Assembly: GCA_900764925.1 (NCBI GenBank)
Contig: CAAFPW010000090.1
Location: 27,830 to 91,829, forward strand
Origin: Fusobacteriaceae bacterium
Lineage (GTDB): Bacteria; Fusobacteriota; Fusobacteriia; Fusobacteriales; Fusobacteriaceae
Direction of reading: 5' to 3'
DNA length: 64,000 bases
Below are positions 42,423 to 50,894 of this stretch, in pieces (position 1 is the stretch's first letter; each line of letters starts with the position of its first letter). The translations under genes were made by a program, and so were the position numbers. The notes below the pieces were generated by a model. It was not told the origin of the DNA and made no database searches. It saw only the letters and a list, made by a program, of their open reading frames with translations.

Positions 42423-43172
42423 TTGCAAAATATATTAAAAGTAAAAAACTTAAGTATAGAGATGGAGAATAAAAAAATTTTAAACAATATTGATATGGAG
42501 ATAAAAACAAATAAGATAACTGCTATTATCGGGCCCTCTGGTTGTGGAAAAACAACATTTTTGAAATCTTTAAATAGATTGATAGAGGAAAATCAAGAGG
42601 TAAAAATAGAGGGAAAGATACTTTTTCAAGATAGAGATATAACTGATATCAATATAGATGAGTTTAGAAAAAAAGTTGGATTAGTATTTCAAAATCCCAC
42701 TCCCTTTCCATTTTCTATCTATAAGAACATGGTATATGCTCCTATTTATTACGGTGAGAAAAATAAAAAGAGATTGGAGAGTATAGTTAGAGAAAAGTTA
42801 GAGGATGCTGGATTATATGATGAGGTAAAAGATGATCTGAAAAAGTCAGCTCTAAAACTCAGTGGAGGGCAACAGCAAAGATTGTGTATAGCTAGAGCTC
42901 TGACTGTTGATCCTCAAATTTTATTATTAGATGAACCATGCTCAGCATTAGATATACAAAATAGTGATAAGATAGAAAAATTATTAAAAAAATTATCAGA
43001 AAAATATACGATTGTAATAGTTACTCATAATCTATTTCAAGCTAAAAGAATAGCTGATTATACAGCTTTTTTCTTAGATGGAGAGCTAGTGGAGTATGAT
43101 GAGAGTAAAAAGATATTTGAAAATCCTAAAGATGAGAGAACTAAAGAGTATATTAAGGGGATTTTTGGATAA
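42423..43172 (+). CDS. pstB: Phosphate ABC transporter ATP-binding protein PstB (TTG start)
   Basis: ATPase of the phosphate importer, 249 residues. Walker A is GPSGCGKTTF (about 37-46), the ABC signature is LSGGQQQR, Walker B is LLLDEPCSALD and the switch His lies in VTHNLFQA. The FQNPTPFPFSIYKN segment is typical of PstB. The start is TTG after a GGAAGGG site. No phoU gene follows; a strong terminator ends the operon. Phosphate as substrate rests on the PstS/PstC/PstA similarity. Confidence 0.93.
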   Translation: MQNILKVKNLSIEMENKKILNNIDMEIKTNKITAIIGPSGCGKTTFLKSLNRLIEENQEVKIEGKILFQDRDITDINIDEFRKKVGLVFQNPTPFPFSIYKNMVYAPIYYGEKNKKRLESIVREKLEDAGLYDEVKDDLKKSALKLSGGQQQRLCIARALTVDPQILLLDEPCSALDIQNSDKIEKLLKKLSEKYTIVIVTHNLFQAKRIADYTAFFLDGELVEYDESKKIFENPKDERTKEYIKGIFG

Positions 43173-43210
43173 AATTTTAGGGGATATATAAACTTATCCC
43201 CTAAAATTTT
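43171..43210. terminator. Bidirectional terminator between pstB and the MATE gene
   Basis: A perfect 15-bp stem (43171-43185 with 43196-43210, 10-base loop) has AT-rich flanks. It overlaps the stop codons of both convergent genes. Confidence 0.9.
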
Positions 43211-44567
43211 ATTTAACTAAATTTCTAATCCATTTACCTGATAATAATCTAGGTATAGTAGATATCATTTTAAATGGTTCCTCCAAACAAGTAAGAGCAT
43301 ATACAATTGTAATAGGATAGTTAAGATAAACAGCACCGATAAAAGATAGAGGTACCCCTATTCCCCATACAGCAATCAATTCCACTAAGATAGCATAAAC
43401 CACATCTCCACCACCACGTAGAACACCTATGATTTGTACAATTCCAAAAAATCTTACAGGAACTAATACAGACATTATTCTAAGCACTGTGATAACATTA
43501 GCTTTTGTTTCAGGTGTAATCTTAAACATCAATGGTATAAAAGGAGAAGCTATAAAAAATACAACTCCAACTAATACTCCTAAAGCTATACCAAAAATAT
43601 TTATTTTAATAGCTACCTCTTTAGCTTCCTTTTCCTCTCCAGCTCCTATTTTATTACCAATAACTATACTTGAAGCTATTGCAATACCAATGGCAAAGAT
43701 ATTAAAGGCATTATTTATAGTATTTGAAATTTGCATAGTGGCTGTGGCATTAGTTCCTAATTTTGAATAAGCTATGAAATATACAGTTATTCCACCTATC
43801 CACATCACATCATTAAATACTACTGGAGTAGCTGTTTTTATAAATTTTGTTATTAAATCTTTTGTAAATACAAACATCTCACTGAGTTTACCAGCAATAA
43901 TATTTTTATCTCTCACATATATAGTGTGTAGAATAAAACTCATCTCCATAAATCTAGCTACAGTGGTTCCAAGAGCAGCACCTGTAACTCCAAGAGCAGG
44001 GATACCAAGCTTTCCAAAGATGAATATATAATTTAGAACACCATTAAAAATAAGTCCAATAAGGCTAGCATACATAGGTATTTTTGTATATCCAGCACTT
44101 CTCAAAGCCATAGCATAAGTAAGAGATATACTTGTAAAAATATAACTAGGAGCAACAGCGGCTAGATAATTTTTACCTAAATCTGAAACAATTTTTTCCT
44201 TTGTAAATATTCCCATTATATTTTCAGAGAAAAATACTCCTCCTATTACAAATAGAAAAGCTGTAAAAAGGGAGAAAAGAAGTGATATTCCCATAAATTT
44301 ATATATACTTTTTACATCCTTTTTTCCCCAGTATTGAGCCATAAATATCCCAGATCCCATAACTATTCCATTAGTTGAGTTATAGTATAGCATATAGTAT
44401 TGATTGGCTATTCCCGTTGAAGCTATGGCATTTTCTCCTAAACTACCTATCATTAAATTATCAAGTAGATTTAATGATGCACCTATCAAGTTCTGTAAGA
44501 TGATAGGGATAGCTAGAATTAAAAGATTTTTAAAAAATTCTCTATCTTTTTTTAAATCAATTAACAT
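43209..44567 (-). CDS. MATE-family efflux transporter
   Basis: A twelve-helix multidrug/toxin extrusion family antiporter, 452 residues, in the inner membrane. The two homologous halves are visible, each starting with a segment of the type IPIILQNLIGASLNLLDNLMIGSLG, and the GALGTTVAR-like loop is present. It probably exports cationic compounds with Na+ or H+. It has the best-formed regulatory region of the window: a consensus promoter with a palindrome over the -35 and a leader hairpin just before the ribosome site, so expression is probably conditional. Confidence 0.93.
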   Translation of the reverse strand: MLIDLKKDREFFKNLLILAIPIILQNLIGASLNLLDNLMIGSLGENAIASTGIANQYYMLYYNSTNGIVMGSGIFMAQYWGKKDVKSIYKFMGISLLFSLFTAFLFVIGGVFFSENIMGIFTKEKIVSDLGKNYLAAVAPSYIFTSISLTYAMALRSAGYTKIPMYASLIGLIFNGVLNYIFIFGKLGIPALGVTGAALGTTVARFMEMSFILHTIYVRDKNIIAGKLSEMFVFTKDLITKFIKTATPVVFNDVMWIGGITVYFIAYSKLGTNATATMQISNTINNAFNIFAIGIAIASSIVIGNKIGAGEEKEAKEVAIKINIFGIALGVLVGVVFFIASPFIPLMFKITPETKANVITVLRIMSVLVPVRFFGIVQIIGVLRGGGDVVYAILVELIAVWGIGVPLSFIGAVYLNYPITIVYALTCLEEPFKMISTIPRLLSGKWIRNLVK

Positions 44568-44588
44568 AAAATCCTCCTAAAAAAATAA

Positions 44589-44620
44589 AAGCAGGTGGGT
44601 TATTAGCCGCCCATCTGCTT
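44589..44620 (-). terminator. Leader hairpin/attenuator before the MATE gene
   Basis: An 11-bp stem (44589-44599 with 44610-44620, one G-U pair) with a 10-base loop is followed on the minus strand by TTTTATTTTTT. It sits between the promoter and the AGGAGG site, so it should stop most transcripts unless it is relieved. I do not recognise a known riboswitch aptamer in the short leader. Confidence 0.7.
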
Positions 44621-44643
44621 CTTTTGTATTTTATTCCTTTGTT

Positions 44644-44672
44644 ATTATACTATTTTATTTATTTTCTGTCAA
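44644..44672 (-). promoter_or_regulatory. Consensus promoter of the MATE gene
   Basis: On the minus strand TTGACA (44672-44667) and TATAAT (44649-44644) are separated by exactly 17 bases, a perfect consensus promoter. The predicted transcript start is near 44637. Confidence 0.85.
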
Positions 44673-44680
44673 ATTTGACA
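44667..44680. promoter_or_regulatory. Palindromic operator candidate over the MATE -35
   Basis: TGTCAAATTTGACA is a perfect 14-base palindrome that contains the -35 hexamer. A repressor bound here would block RNA polymerase. It also presents a TTGACA on the plus strand. Confidence 0.6.
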
Positions 44681-44751
44681 AAAAATAAAAATAGCAGATC
44701 TTATTTTATCTACTATTTTTACTCTATATAAAATATTTTGGGGAAAGATTT
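44681..44751 (-). ncRNA. Candidate small RNA, copy 2 (CCCC-loop hairpin plus terminator)
   Basis: Homologous to the element at 32972-33041: AAATCTTTCCCCAA, then TTTTATATAG, then a hairpin (44687-44720, 13 pairs with one mismatch) and the T-run ATTTTTT. The -10 is TATAAA (minus, 44765-44760), with TTGCCA 14 bases further upstream. The CCCC loop is conserved although the stem has changed, which suggests selection on the loop. Expression is unproven. Confidence 0.4.
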
Positions 44752-44901
44752 AATATGTTTTTATAATATCATATGATTATGGCAAATATATTACAAAATA
44801 AAAAATATTTTTTTACTTAAGAACTCTATTATTTATATGGATTTTATGATAAAATTGAATTTGAAAAATACTTTGTAAGTCTAATTATTTCAGGAGGAGT
44901 A

Positions 44902-46629
44902 ATGTTTAGATATTTTAGACCCTACATACCTAAGGGAATTATAGCTGCTCTTTTTAAGATGGGAGAATCTTTTGCTGATTTGACCCTTCCACTTATAATG
45001 GCAAAGGTAATAGATATTGGAGTTTCAAATAGAGATTTTGATTATATTCTCTCTATGGGAGGAAGAATGGTATTAGTAGCTGGAGCTGGATATCTCTCAG
45101 CCATACTATCTAACTATTTTTCATCCAGAACATCTCAAGAGTTTGGGGCAAATTTAAGAGAGAGTATATTTACAAAAATTCAACACTTTACATTTAATCA
45201 ATTGAATAAATTTTCACAAGCTTCATTAATAACAAGAATTACAAAAGATGTTGATCAGATTACTAATATGTTTTTAATGTGTATAAGAATGGTATTAAGA
45301 GGGCTTACAACTGGAGTGGGAGCTGTAATTATGGCTCTGATTATCAATCCAACCCTTTCAATCGTCTTTGTAGTAGTAGCTCCTCTTATAATATTTTTAA
45401 CTCTTTACTATGTAAAAAAATCTTTTGGACTATATGATTTAGTACAAAAGAAACTTGATAACCTTACATTGATTTTGAGAGAGAATCTTACAGGGATGAG
45501 AGTGGTAAGAGCTCTATCTAAAGAAAAAGTAGAGGAAGAGAGATTCGAGAAAAAGAATGATGAGTTGAAAGAGCAAAGTATCATAGCTGACACACTTATG
45601 ATAAGTAAATTACCATTTATAACATTAATTATGAATATAGGAGTGGTGGCTGTTTTATGGTTTGGAGGAATAAATGTCCACTATGGAAATATGCACTTAG
45701 GAGAGATAGTTGCTTTTATAAATTATCTAAATATGATACTTTTTGCTATGAATGCTCTATCTTTTCTTTTCACTTTGTATAGTAAAACTAGTATCTCTTA
45801 TAGAAGAGTAAAGGAGATAGTTGGAGAAGATATTGAGATATTTGAACAAGAGGAATTTGAAAAAAACTTATCTGACAATATTTTAGAATTTAATCATGTA
45901 TATTTTTCCTATGATGGTAGTGAAAGATATGTTTTGGAGGATATAGATTTTAAGATAAGAAGAGGAGAAAATATAGGGATAATAGGAGGTATAGGTTCTG
46001 GTAAGTCAACTTTAGTCTCTTTAATTCCACACTTCTATGATGTAGTAAGAGGTGAGATAAAAGTTGATGGAATAAATATAAAAAAATATCAAGAGGGAAA
46101 TTTAAGAAAAAAAATAGGTCTTGTTTTACAAAAAGCTTTTCTCTTCTCTCAGAGTATAAAAGAAAATATAATGTGGGGAGATCAAAATGCTTCTCAAGGA
46201 GATATAGAGTTAGTAGCTCATATCTCACAAGGGGAAGAGTTTATAGAAAAACTTCCTGAAAAGTATGAGACTCAACTTATAAAGGGAGGAAATAATCTTT
46301 CAGGAGGACAGAAACAGAGAGTATCAATAGCTAGAACATTACTTAAAAAACCCGATATATTGATATTTGATGATAGCTTTAGTGCTTTAGATTTTATTAC
46401 TGAGCATAAGCTAAAAGAGGAATTAAGCAACTATATGAAAACTGTAACTACAATTACTATATCTCCTAAAATCTCATCTCTTATTAAGATGGATAGAATA
46501 ATGGTAATGGATAATGGAAAGATAGCTGGATTTGATACCCATGAAAAACTTATAGAAAATTGTAGTGTATATAGAGAGATATGTGAATCTCAAGAGATAT
46601 GTATAACAGGAGAGTGTAATTATGACTAA
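44902..46629 (+). CDS. ABC exporter half-transporter with degenerate ATP site
   Basis: A 575-residue half-transporter: an exporter-type transmembrane domain (about 1-320) and a nucleotide-binding domain. Walker A GGIGSGKST and signature LSGGQKQR are normal. Walker B is LIFDDSFSALD, with Asp where the catalytic Glu belongs, and the switch His is replaced (ISPKISSLI). This is the pattern of the non-catalytic-site partner in heterodimeric exporters such as BmrC/BmrD. The canonical partner follows with an 8-base overlap. The likely role is drug, lipid or peptide export. Confidence 0.93.
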   Translation: MFRYFRPYIPKGIIAALFKMGESFADLTLPLIMAKVIDIGVSNRDFDYILSMGGRMVLVAGAGYLSAILSNYFSSRTSQEFGANLRESIFTKIQHFTFNQLNKFSQASLITRITKDVDQITNMFLMCIRMVLRGLTTGVGAVIMALIINPTLSIVFVVVAPLIIFLTLYYVKKSFGLYDLVQKKLDNLTLILRENLTGMRVVRALSKEKVEEERFEKKNDELKEQSIIADTLMISKLPFITLIMNIGVVAVLWFGGINVHYGNMHLGEIVAFINYLNMILFAMNALSFLFTLYSKTSISYRRVKEIVGEDIEIFEQEEFEKNLSDNILEFNHVYFSYDGSERYVLEDIDFKIRRGENIGIIGGIGSGKSTLVSLIPHFYDVVRGEIKVDGINIKKYQEGNLRKKIGLVLQKAFLFSQSIKENIMWGDQNASQGDIELVAHISQGEEFIEKLPEKYETQLIKGGNNLSGGQKQRVSIARTLLKKPDILIFDDSFSALDFITEHKLKEELSNYMKTVTTITISPKISSLIKMDRIMVMDNGKIAGFDTHEKLIENCSVYREICESQEICITGECNYD

Positions 46630-48358
46630 GAGTATATTAAAAAAATTAACTCCATACCTCTATCAATACAGATATAAATTTCTTTTTTTAGTATTATTAG
46701 CTATTGTTGGGAATATTTTAACTTTGATAGGACCATATTTAGTAGGAAAAGCAATTAATCAGATTCATGTAGATATGAGTAGAGAGAATTTTATATATTT
46801 GGGACAGATATCATTAGCCTTACTCTTTACATATATATCAGGAGCTTACCTCTCACTTATTCAAAATATAAAGATGAACAATATCTCGCAAAATATTGTA
46901 AATGTAATGAGAAAAAATGCTTTTAATAAGATACATAGTTTTCCATTGAAAACATTTAATACTATGCCTCAAGGAAATATTTTAACAATACTGATCAATG
47001 ATATAGATAATATAAGTAGTTCTCTTTCGCAGATAGGAACAAGAATTGTAGTAAATATACTAACTATTTCAACCGCTTTGATAATAATGATATATATTAG
47101 TCCATCTCTTACAATTATTCAGTTGATACTTGTTACTATTACAGGAATATTCCTCAAGGAGATAACTAAAAGGAGCAAGGAGAAGAGAAGAGTACAACAG
47201 AGATATTTAGGAAAATTAAATAGTTTTGTTGATGAGATATTGACAGGGCAAGCAGAGGTAAAATCTTTCTCATATGAGGAGAGAGCCATTGAAAAATTTA
47301 AAAAATTAAATAGAGACTATAAGGAGAATGCTGTAAAAGCTCTGTTTTTTTCAGGATTTAACTTTCCTACACTAAATTTTATTAACAATATAGGTTACTC
47401 TCTTATAATTTTTACAGGGGCATTGTTTATGTTAAAAGGAAAGATAGATTTGGGAGAACTATCTAGTTTTATCATTTATTCTAAACTTTTTAATAGACCG
47501 ATAGCTAGTATTTCAGAGGCTTACAATATAATTCAGACAGTGATTGTGAGTTCAGAAAGATTTTTTCATTTTATGGAGTTGGAAGAGGATCATTTAGGAG
47601 GAGAGAGAGAGATAGTATCCGAAAAAATTAGAGGGGATATTGAGTTTAAAAATGTAAATTTTTCCTATGATGGGGAGAATCCTATCTTAAAAGATCTATC
47701 TTTCAAAGCCCAAGCTGGAAAACTTATAGCAATAGTTGGACCAACAGGGGGAGGAAAAACTACTATAGTAAATCTACTTATGAAGTTCTATGATATTTCT
47801 TCTGGAAATATAACATTAGATGGGATAGATATAGATGAGTATAAAAAATCAGATGTAAGAAAACTTTTTGGAATGGTACTTCAAGACAGTTGGTTATTCA
47901 CAGGAACAATTGCTGAAAATATCAGGTATGGAAATGAAAATATCGAAGATGAAGATATAATAAATAGTGCAAAACTTGCTTGTGCTCATGATTTTATTAG
48001 CAAATTACCTATGGGATATGATACAATAGTAAGTGAGGATAACATGGTACTCTCTCAGGGACAAAAACAACTTATAACAATTGCTAGAATAATCGCATCT
48101 AATCCTAAGTTTTTAATATTAGATGAAGCTACAAGTGGAGTTGATACAAGAACAGAACTTAGACTTCAAAAGGCCATTGCCAATATAATAGAAAATAGAA
48201 CAAGTTTTGTAATTGCCCATAGATTATCTACTATTAAAAATGCTGATCTAATTTTAGTATTAAAAGATGGAAGGATAATTGAAAAGGGAACACATAGAGA
48301 GTTGATGGAGTTGGGGGGATTCTATCAAACTATGTACAATACTCAATATGTTATATAG
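46622..48358 (+). CDS. ABC exporter half-transporter, catalytic partner
   Basis: A 578-residue exporter half with a six-helix membrane domain (about 1-320) and an intact ATPase: Walker A GPTGGGKTT, Walker B LILDEATSGVD with catalytic Glu, and switch His in VIAHRLSTI. Its signature motif is the variant LSQGQKQL. In the heterodimer this signature would face the degenerate site of the partner, as in BmrCD-type exporters. The start overlaps the upstream gene by 8 bases, so stoichiometric synthesis is likely. Confidence 0.93.
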   Translation: MTKSILKKLTPYLYQYRYKFLFLVLLAIVGNILTLIGPYLVGKAINQIHVDMSRENFIYLGQISLALLFTYISGAYLSLIQNIKMNNISQNIVNVMRKNAFNKIHSFPLKTFNTMPQGNILTILINDIDNISSSLSQIGTRIVVNILTISTALIIMIYISPSLTIIQLILVTITGIFLKEITKRSKEKRRVQQRYLGKLNSFVDEILTGQAEVKSFSYEERAIEKFKKLNRDYKENAVKALFFSGFNFPTLNFINNIGYSLIIFTGALFMLKGKIDLGELSSFIIYSKLFNRPIASISEAYNIIQTVIVSSERFFHFMELEEDHLGGEREIVSEKIRGDIEFKNVNFSYDGENPILKDLSFKAQAGKLIAIVGPTGGGKTTIVNLLMKFYDISSGNITLDGIDIDEYKKSDVRKLFGMVLQDSWLFTGTIAENIRYGNENIEDEDIINSAKLACAHDFISKLPMGYDTIVSEDNMVLSQGQKQLITIARIIASNPKFLILDEATSGVDTRTELRLQKAIANIIENRTSFVIAHRLSTIKNADLILVLKDGRIIEKGTHRELMELGGFYQTMYNTQYVI

Positions 48359-48369
48359 GGGGGATTTTT

Positions 48370-48843
48370 TTGTTATTAAAAAAAATCAATATCTACAATC
48401 CGTTAACTAGAAAGGGATTTGAACAAGATGTTTCATTGATAATGGAACCAGCTATTGAGGCTATGTATTTGGAATTAAAGAATAATCATGAAGCTCTTTT
48501 TAAACACAAGGAATTACTATCACTAAGTCCAGTTGGAATGAAGGATTTCAGTATGGAGATAACAGGGTATGAGGGAACGGCTCTCTACAAGATTTTTCAC
48601 AAGGAGGAGCTAGTTGTATTAGGGGAAGTTTTTACAAATGATGAGGAAGTTAAAAAATTTTCTCAAGATTTAGCTCCAGAATTGGAAGAGGCTTATAAAA
48701 ATATCCCAACAGCTCCAGTTTCTACTATAATCTTTGCTAGAGATTTCTATAAGATAAGTAGAATTATGCAAGAGACTGTATTTTCATTTTGTAGACTGCT
48801 TGGATTTTCTGCTGTGAGAGTATTGGTTGACCATAAATTATAA
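48370..48843 (+). CDS. Uncharacterised protein between the ABC exporter and a tRNA methyltransferase
   Basis: I do not recognise this 157-residue soluble protein. It has no signal peptide or membrane segment. It contains a His/Lys/Glu-rich helix around residues 35-50 and a conserved-looking C-terminal part, with Phe-Cys-Arg near residue 141 and a final VRVLVDHKL strand. The start is TTG after a GGGGGG site, 11 bases after the ABC gene. The methyltransferase follows after 27 bases. Operon position alone does not reveal a role. Confidence 0.75.
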   Translation: MLLKKINIYNPLTRKGFEQDVSLIMEPAIEAMYLELKNNHEALFKHKELLSLSPVGMKDFSMEITGYEGTALYKIFHKEELVVLGEVFTNDEEVKKFSQDLAPELEEAYKNIPTAPVSTIIFARDFYKISRIMQETVFSFCRLLGFSAVRVLVDHKL

Positions 48844-48870
48844 AGAGCTCTTTAGGAGGTACTATTTTTA

Positions 48871-49608
48871 ATGAGTAGTGAAAACAGATATGAAACTGTC
48901 ATAGATCTTCTACAAAAAGGGATGAAGATAATACAAAGGGCAGATCATTTTTCTTTTTCAATAGATTCACTATTGGTTTCTGAATTTTCTACCATAACAA
49001 GAACAACTAAAACAGTAGTTGATCTAGGGACAGGAAATGGGGTAATACCACTTTTTCTTTCTAAAAAAACTAAGGCAAAAATAATTGGTATAGAGATTCA
49101 AAAAATATCTAGTGAATTGGCTAAGAGAAATATAATTTTAAATAATCTTGAGGAACAGATTGAGATTATAAACGATGATATGAAAAATTGGAATAAATAT
49201 TTAAGAAAAGGGAGCATAGATTTAGTTGTTACCAATCCACCTTTTTTTAAGTTTCATGGAGAGGAGAAACAACTGAATGATTTAGATCAACTCTCTTTAG
49301 CTAGACATGAGATAAGTATCAATTTAGATTCTTTGATAGAGGTAGCATCTAATCTTTTAAAAGATAAGGGATACTTTGTAATGGTACATAGAGTTGACAG
49401 ACTTATAGATATAATTGAAACAATGAAAAAATATGGACTTGAACCTAAGAGAATACAATTTTGTTATACTAAATTGGAAAAAGAGGGAAAGATTTTACTT
49501 ATAGAGGGAGTAAAAAATGGTAATTCAGGACTTAGGGTTCTACCACCATTGATTGCTCACGATGAGGATGGAAGTTATTCAAAAACCATTCTAGAGATGT
49601 TTAAGTAG
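48871..49608 (+). CDS. TrmN6-like tRNA1(Val) adenine-N6 methyltransferase
   Basis: A class I SAM-dependent methyltransferase of 245 residues. The SAM-binding motif DLGTGNGVIPLFL is near residues 50-62, and the catalytic NPPFF motif typical of N6-adenine and N5-glutamine methyltransferases is near 126-130. The N-terminal segment with FSFSIDSLLVSEF matches the YfiC/TrmN6 family, which modifies A37 of tRNA1-Val in E. coli. Related RNA or protein substrates cannot be excluded. The stop codon overlaps the upstream part of the next gene's Shine-Dalgarno region. Confidence 0.88.
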   Translation: MSSENRYETVIDLLQKGMKIIQRADHFSFSIDSLLVSEFSTITRTTKTVVDLGTGNGVIPLFLSKKTKAKIIGIEIQKISSELAKRNIILNNLEEQIEIINDDMKNWNKYLRKGSIDLVVTNPPFFKFHGEEKQLNDLDQLSLARHEISINLDSLIEVASNLLKDKGYFVMVHRVDRLIDIIETMKKYGLEPKRIQFCYTKLEKEGKILLIEGVKNGNSGLRVLPPLIAHDEDGSYSKTILEMFK

Positions 49609-49619
49609 TGAGGAGAGAT

Positions 49620-50378
49620 ATGATTAACGAAAATAAAATCCTGACTTTAGCAAATATAACAGGGCGAATTGCCCTACAAAGTGGGGCAGAGACCTATAGA
49701 GTTGAAGATATAATCTCAAGAATATGTAAGCACTATGGACTCAATGCCCAATGCTTTGTATCCATCACATGTATTATTACTTCAGTTAGAAATTATAAGG
49801 GGGAGTTATTTTCTTCAGTGGAGAGAGTTTCTTCTAGGACTACAAATTTAAACAAGGTTCACTCAATAAATCAATTGGTGAGAGATTTAAAAAAATATGA
49901 TTTTGATAGTTTTGCAAAAGAGGTTGTAAAAATAGATAAAGAGGTTCCATATAATAAGACTATATATTTTTTAGCCCATGCTTTTGGAGCCTTCTTTTTT
50001 GCTTTGCTATTTAGGGGTGGAATAAATGATGCCCTCACAGCTTTTGTTGGGGGAGGTTTGATCTTCCTCATTTCTGACTTTGCTAATAGGCTTCAAACTA
50101 ACAGCTTTTTTCTAAATACTTTGGGAGGATTTACCTGTACTCTATCCTCATATTTAAGTGTAAAAATAGGATTTACAGACACAGTTTCTTTTTCAACAAT
50201 AGGTACAATAATGCTTTTAGTTCCAGGAATTGCCTTAACTAATGCCATTAGAGATTTGGTTGCTGGAGATTTACTTTCAGGGATGTCAAGAGCTGTGGAA
50301 GCTTTTTTAGTTGGAGCAGCTTTAGCAGCAGGAACTGGATTTGCTCTATTTTTAATTTTAAAATTAGGTGAGATATGA
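49620..50378 (+). CDS. Threonine/serine exporter family, large subunit (DUF1212)
   Basis: The first half of a split ThrE-type exporter, 252 residues from the ATG at 49620; an in-frame GTG at 49608 is part of the GTGAGGAGAG ribosome site. A soluble N-terminal region with LQSGAETYRVEDII is followed by about five transmembrane segments from residue 115 on, including LVPGIALTNAIRDLVAGDL. ThrE exports threonine and serine. The gene overlaps the small-subunit gene by 4 bases (ATGA). Confidence 0.88.
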   Translation: MINENKILTLANITGRIALQSGAETYRVEDIISRICKHYGLNAQCFVSITCIITSVRNYKGELFSSVERVSSRTTNLNKVHSINQLVRDLKKYDFDSFAKEVVKIDKEVPYNKTIYFLAHAFGAFFFALLFRGGINDALTAFVGGGLIFLISDFANRLQTNSFFLNTLGGFTCTLSSYLSVKIGFTDTVSFSTIGTIMLLVPGIALTNAIRDLVAGDLLSGMSRAVEAFLVGAALAAGTGFALFLILKLGEI

Positions 50379-50854
50379 TGGATAAGCATATTATTATAGA
50401 GATAATAGCAGCTGCTGGAAGCACATTGGCCTTTGGAATAATATTTAACCTAAAAGGAAAAAAACTTGTATTTGCAAGTATTGGAGGGGCTATAGGTTGG
50501 GCTATATATATACTCTTTAAATATACTGGAAGTTCAGAACCAGCTTCATTTTTTTATTCTTCAGTGGGAATAACTATATATTCAGAGATTATGGCGAGAG
50601 TTTTAAAAACCCCAGTGACTTCTACCTTAATAGCAAGTTTAATTCCTTTAGTTCCAGGAAGTGGAGTATATTTTACAATGTCCTATTTTGTGCAAAATAA
50701 GACTCAAGAGGCAGCCCAAAGGGGAATAGATACATTGATGATAACAGTAGCTATCACAATAGGAATAGTTATGGTTTCAACTTTTTCACAGATATACTAT
50801 AAGTTTAGACGTTATAAAATGATTAAAGATAAGATAAAAAAGAGAAAAAGATGA
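50375..50854 (+). CDS. Threonine/serine exporter family, small subunit (DUF3815)
   Basis: A 159-residue membrane protein with about five transmembrane segments, the second half of the split ThrE exporter. The LIPLVPGSGVYFTM segment mirrors the VPGIAL segment of the large subunit, as expected if both halves derive from one fold. Two ATGs occur in tandem at the start (50375 and 50378). A basic C-terminal tail ends in KKRKR. A hairpin terminator follows at once. Confidence 0.87.
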   Translation: MMDKHIIIEIIAAAGSTLAFGIIFNLKGKKLVFASIGGAIGWAIYILFKYTGSSEPASFFYSSVGITIYSEIMARVLKTPVTSTLIASLIPLVPGSGVYFTMSYFVQNKTQEAAQRGIDTLMITVAITIGIVMVSTFSQIYYKFRRYKMIKDKIKKRKR

Positions 50855-50875
50855 GGTTGGCATAAAGCCAACCTC
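50853..50875. terminator. Terminator between the ThrE pair and the flavodiiron gene
   Basis: A perfect 9-bp GC-rich stem (50853-50861 with 50867-50875, 5-base loop) is followed by a T-rich tract on the minus strand. It therefore mainly ends the flavodiiron operon and may also stop the plus-strand transcript. Confidence 0.8.
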
Positions 50876-50894
50876 TAATTATATATATGGGGGG

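Larger units (their letters stand above)
44568..44901. other. 334-base intergenic region upstream of the MATE and ABC genes
   Basis: This gene-free stretch holds, from left to right: the MATE leader attenuator (44589-44620), its promoter (44644-44672) with palindrome (44667-44680), the second small RNA candidate (44681-44751, minus) with its -10 and -35-like elements (44760-44785), and about 110 AT-rich bases before the ABC gene in which I find no convincing promoter. Confidence 0.6.

Noticed and set aside
43429..44031. Plus-strand open frames opposite the MATE gene
   Set aside because: They are antisense shadows of a membrane protein gene; the translations are Ile/Thr/Pro-rich without family resemblance.
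44589..44640. Known riboswitch class (preQ1, guanidine or similar) in the MATE leader
   Set aside because: The leader has only one hairpin and none of the conserved aptamer sequence I can recall, so I call it an attenuator only.
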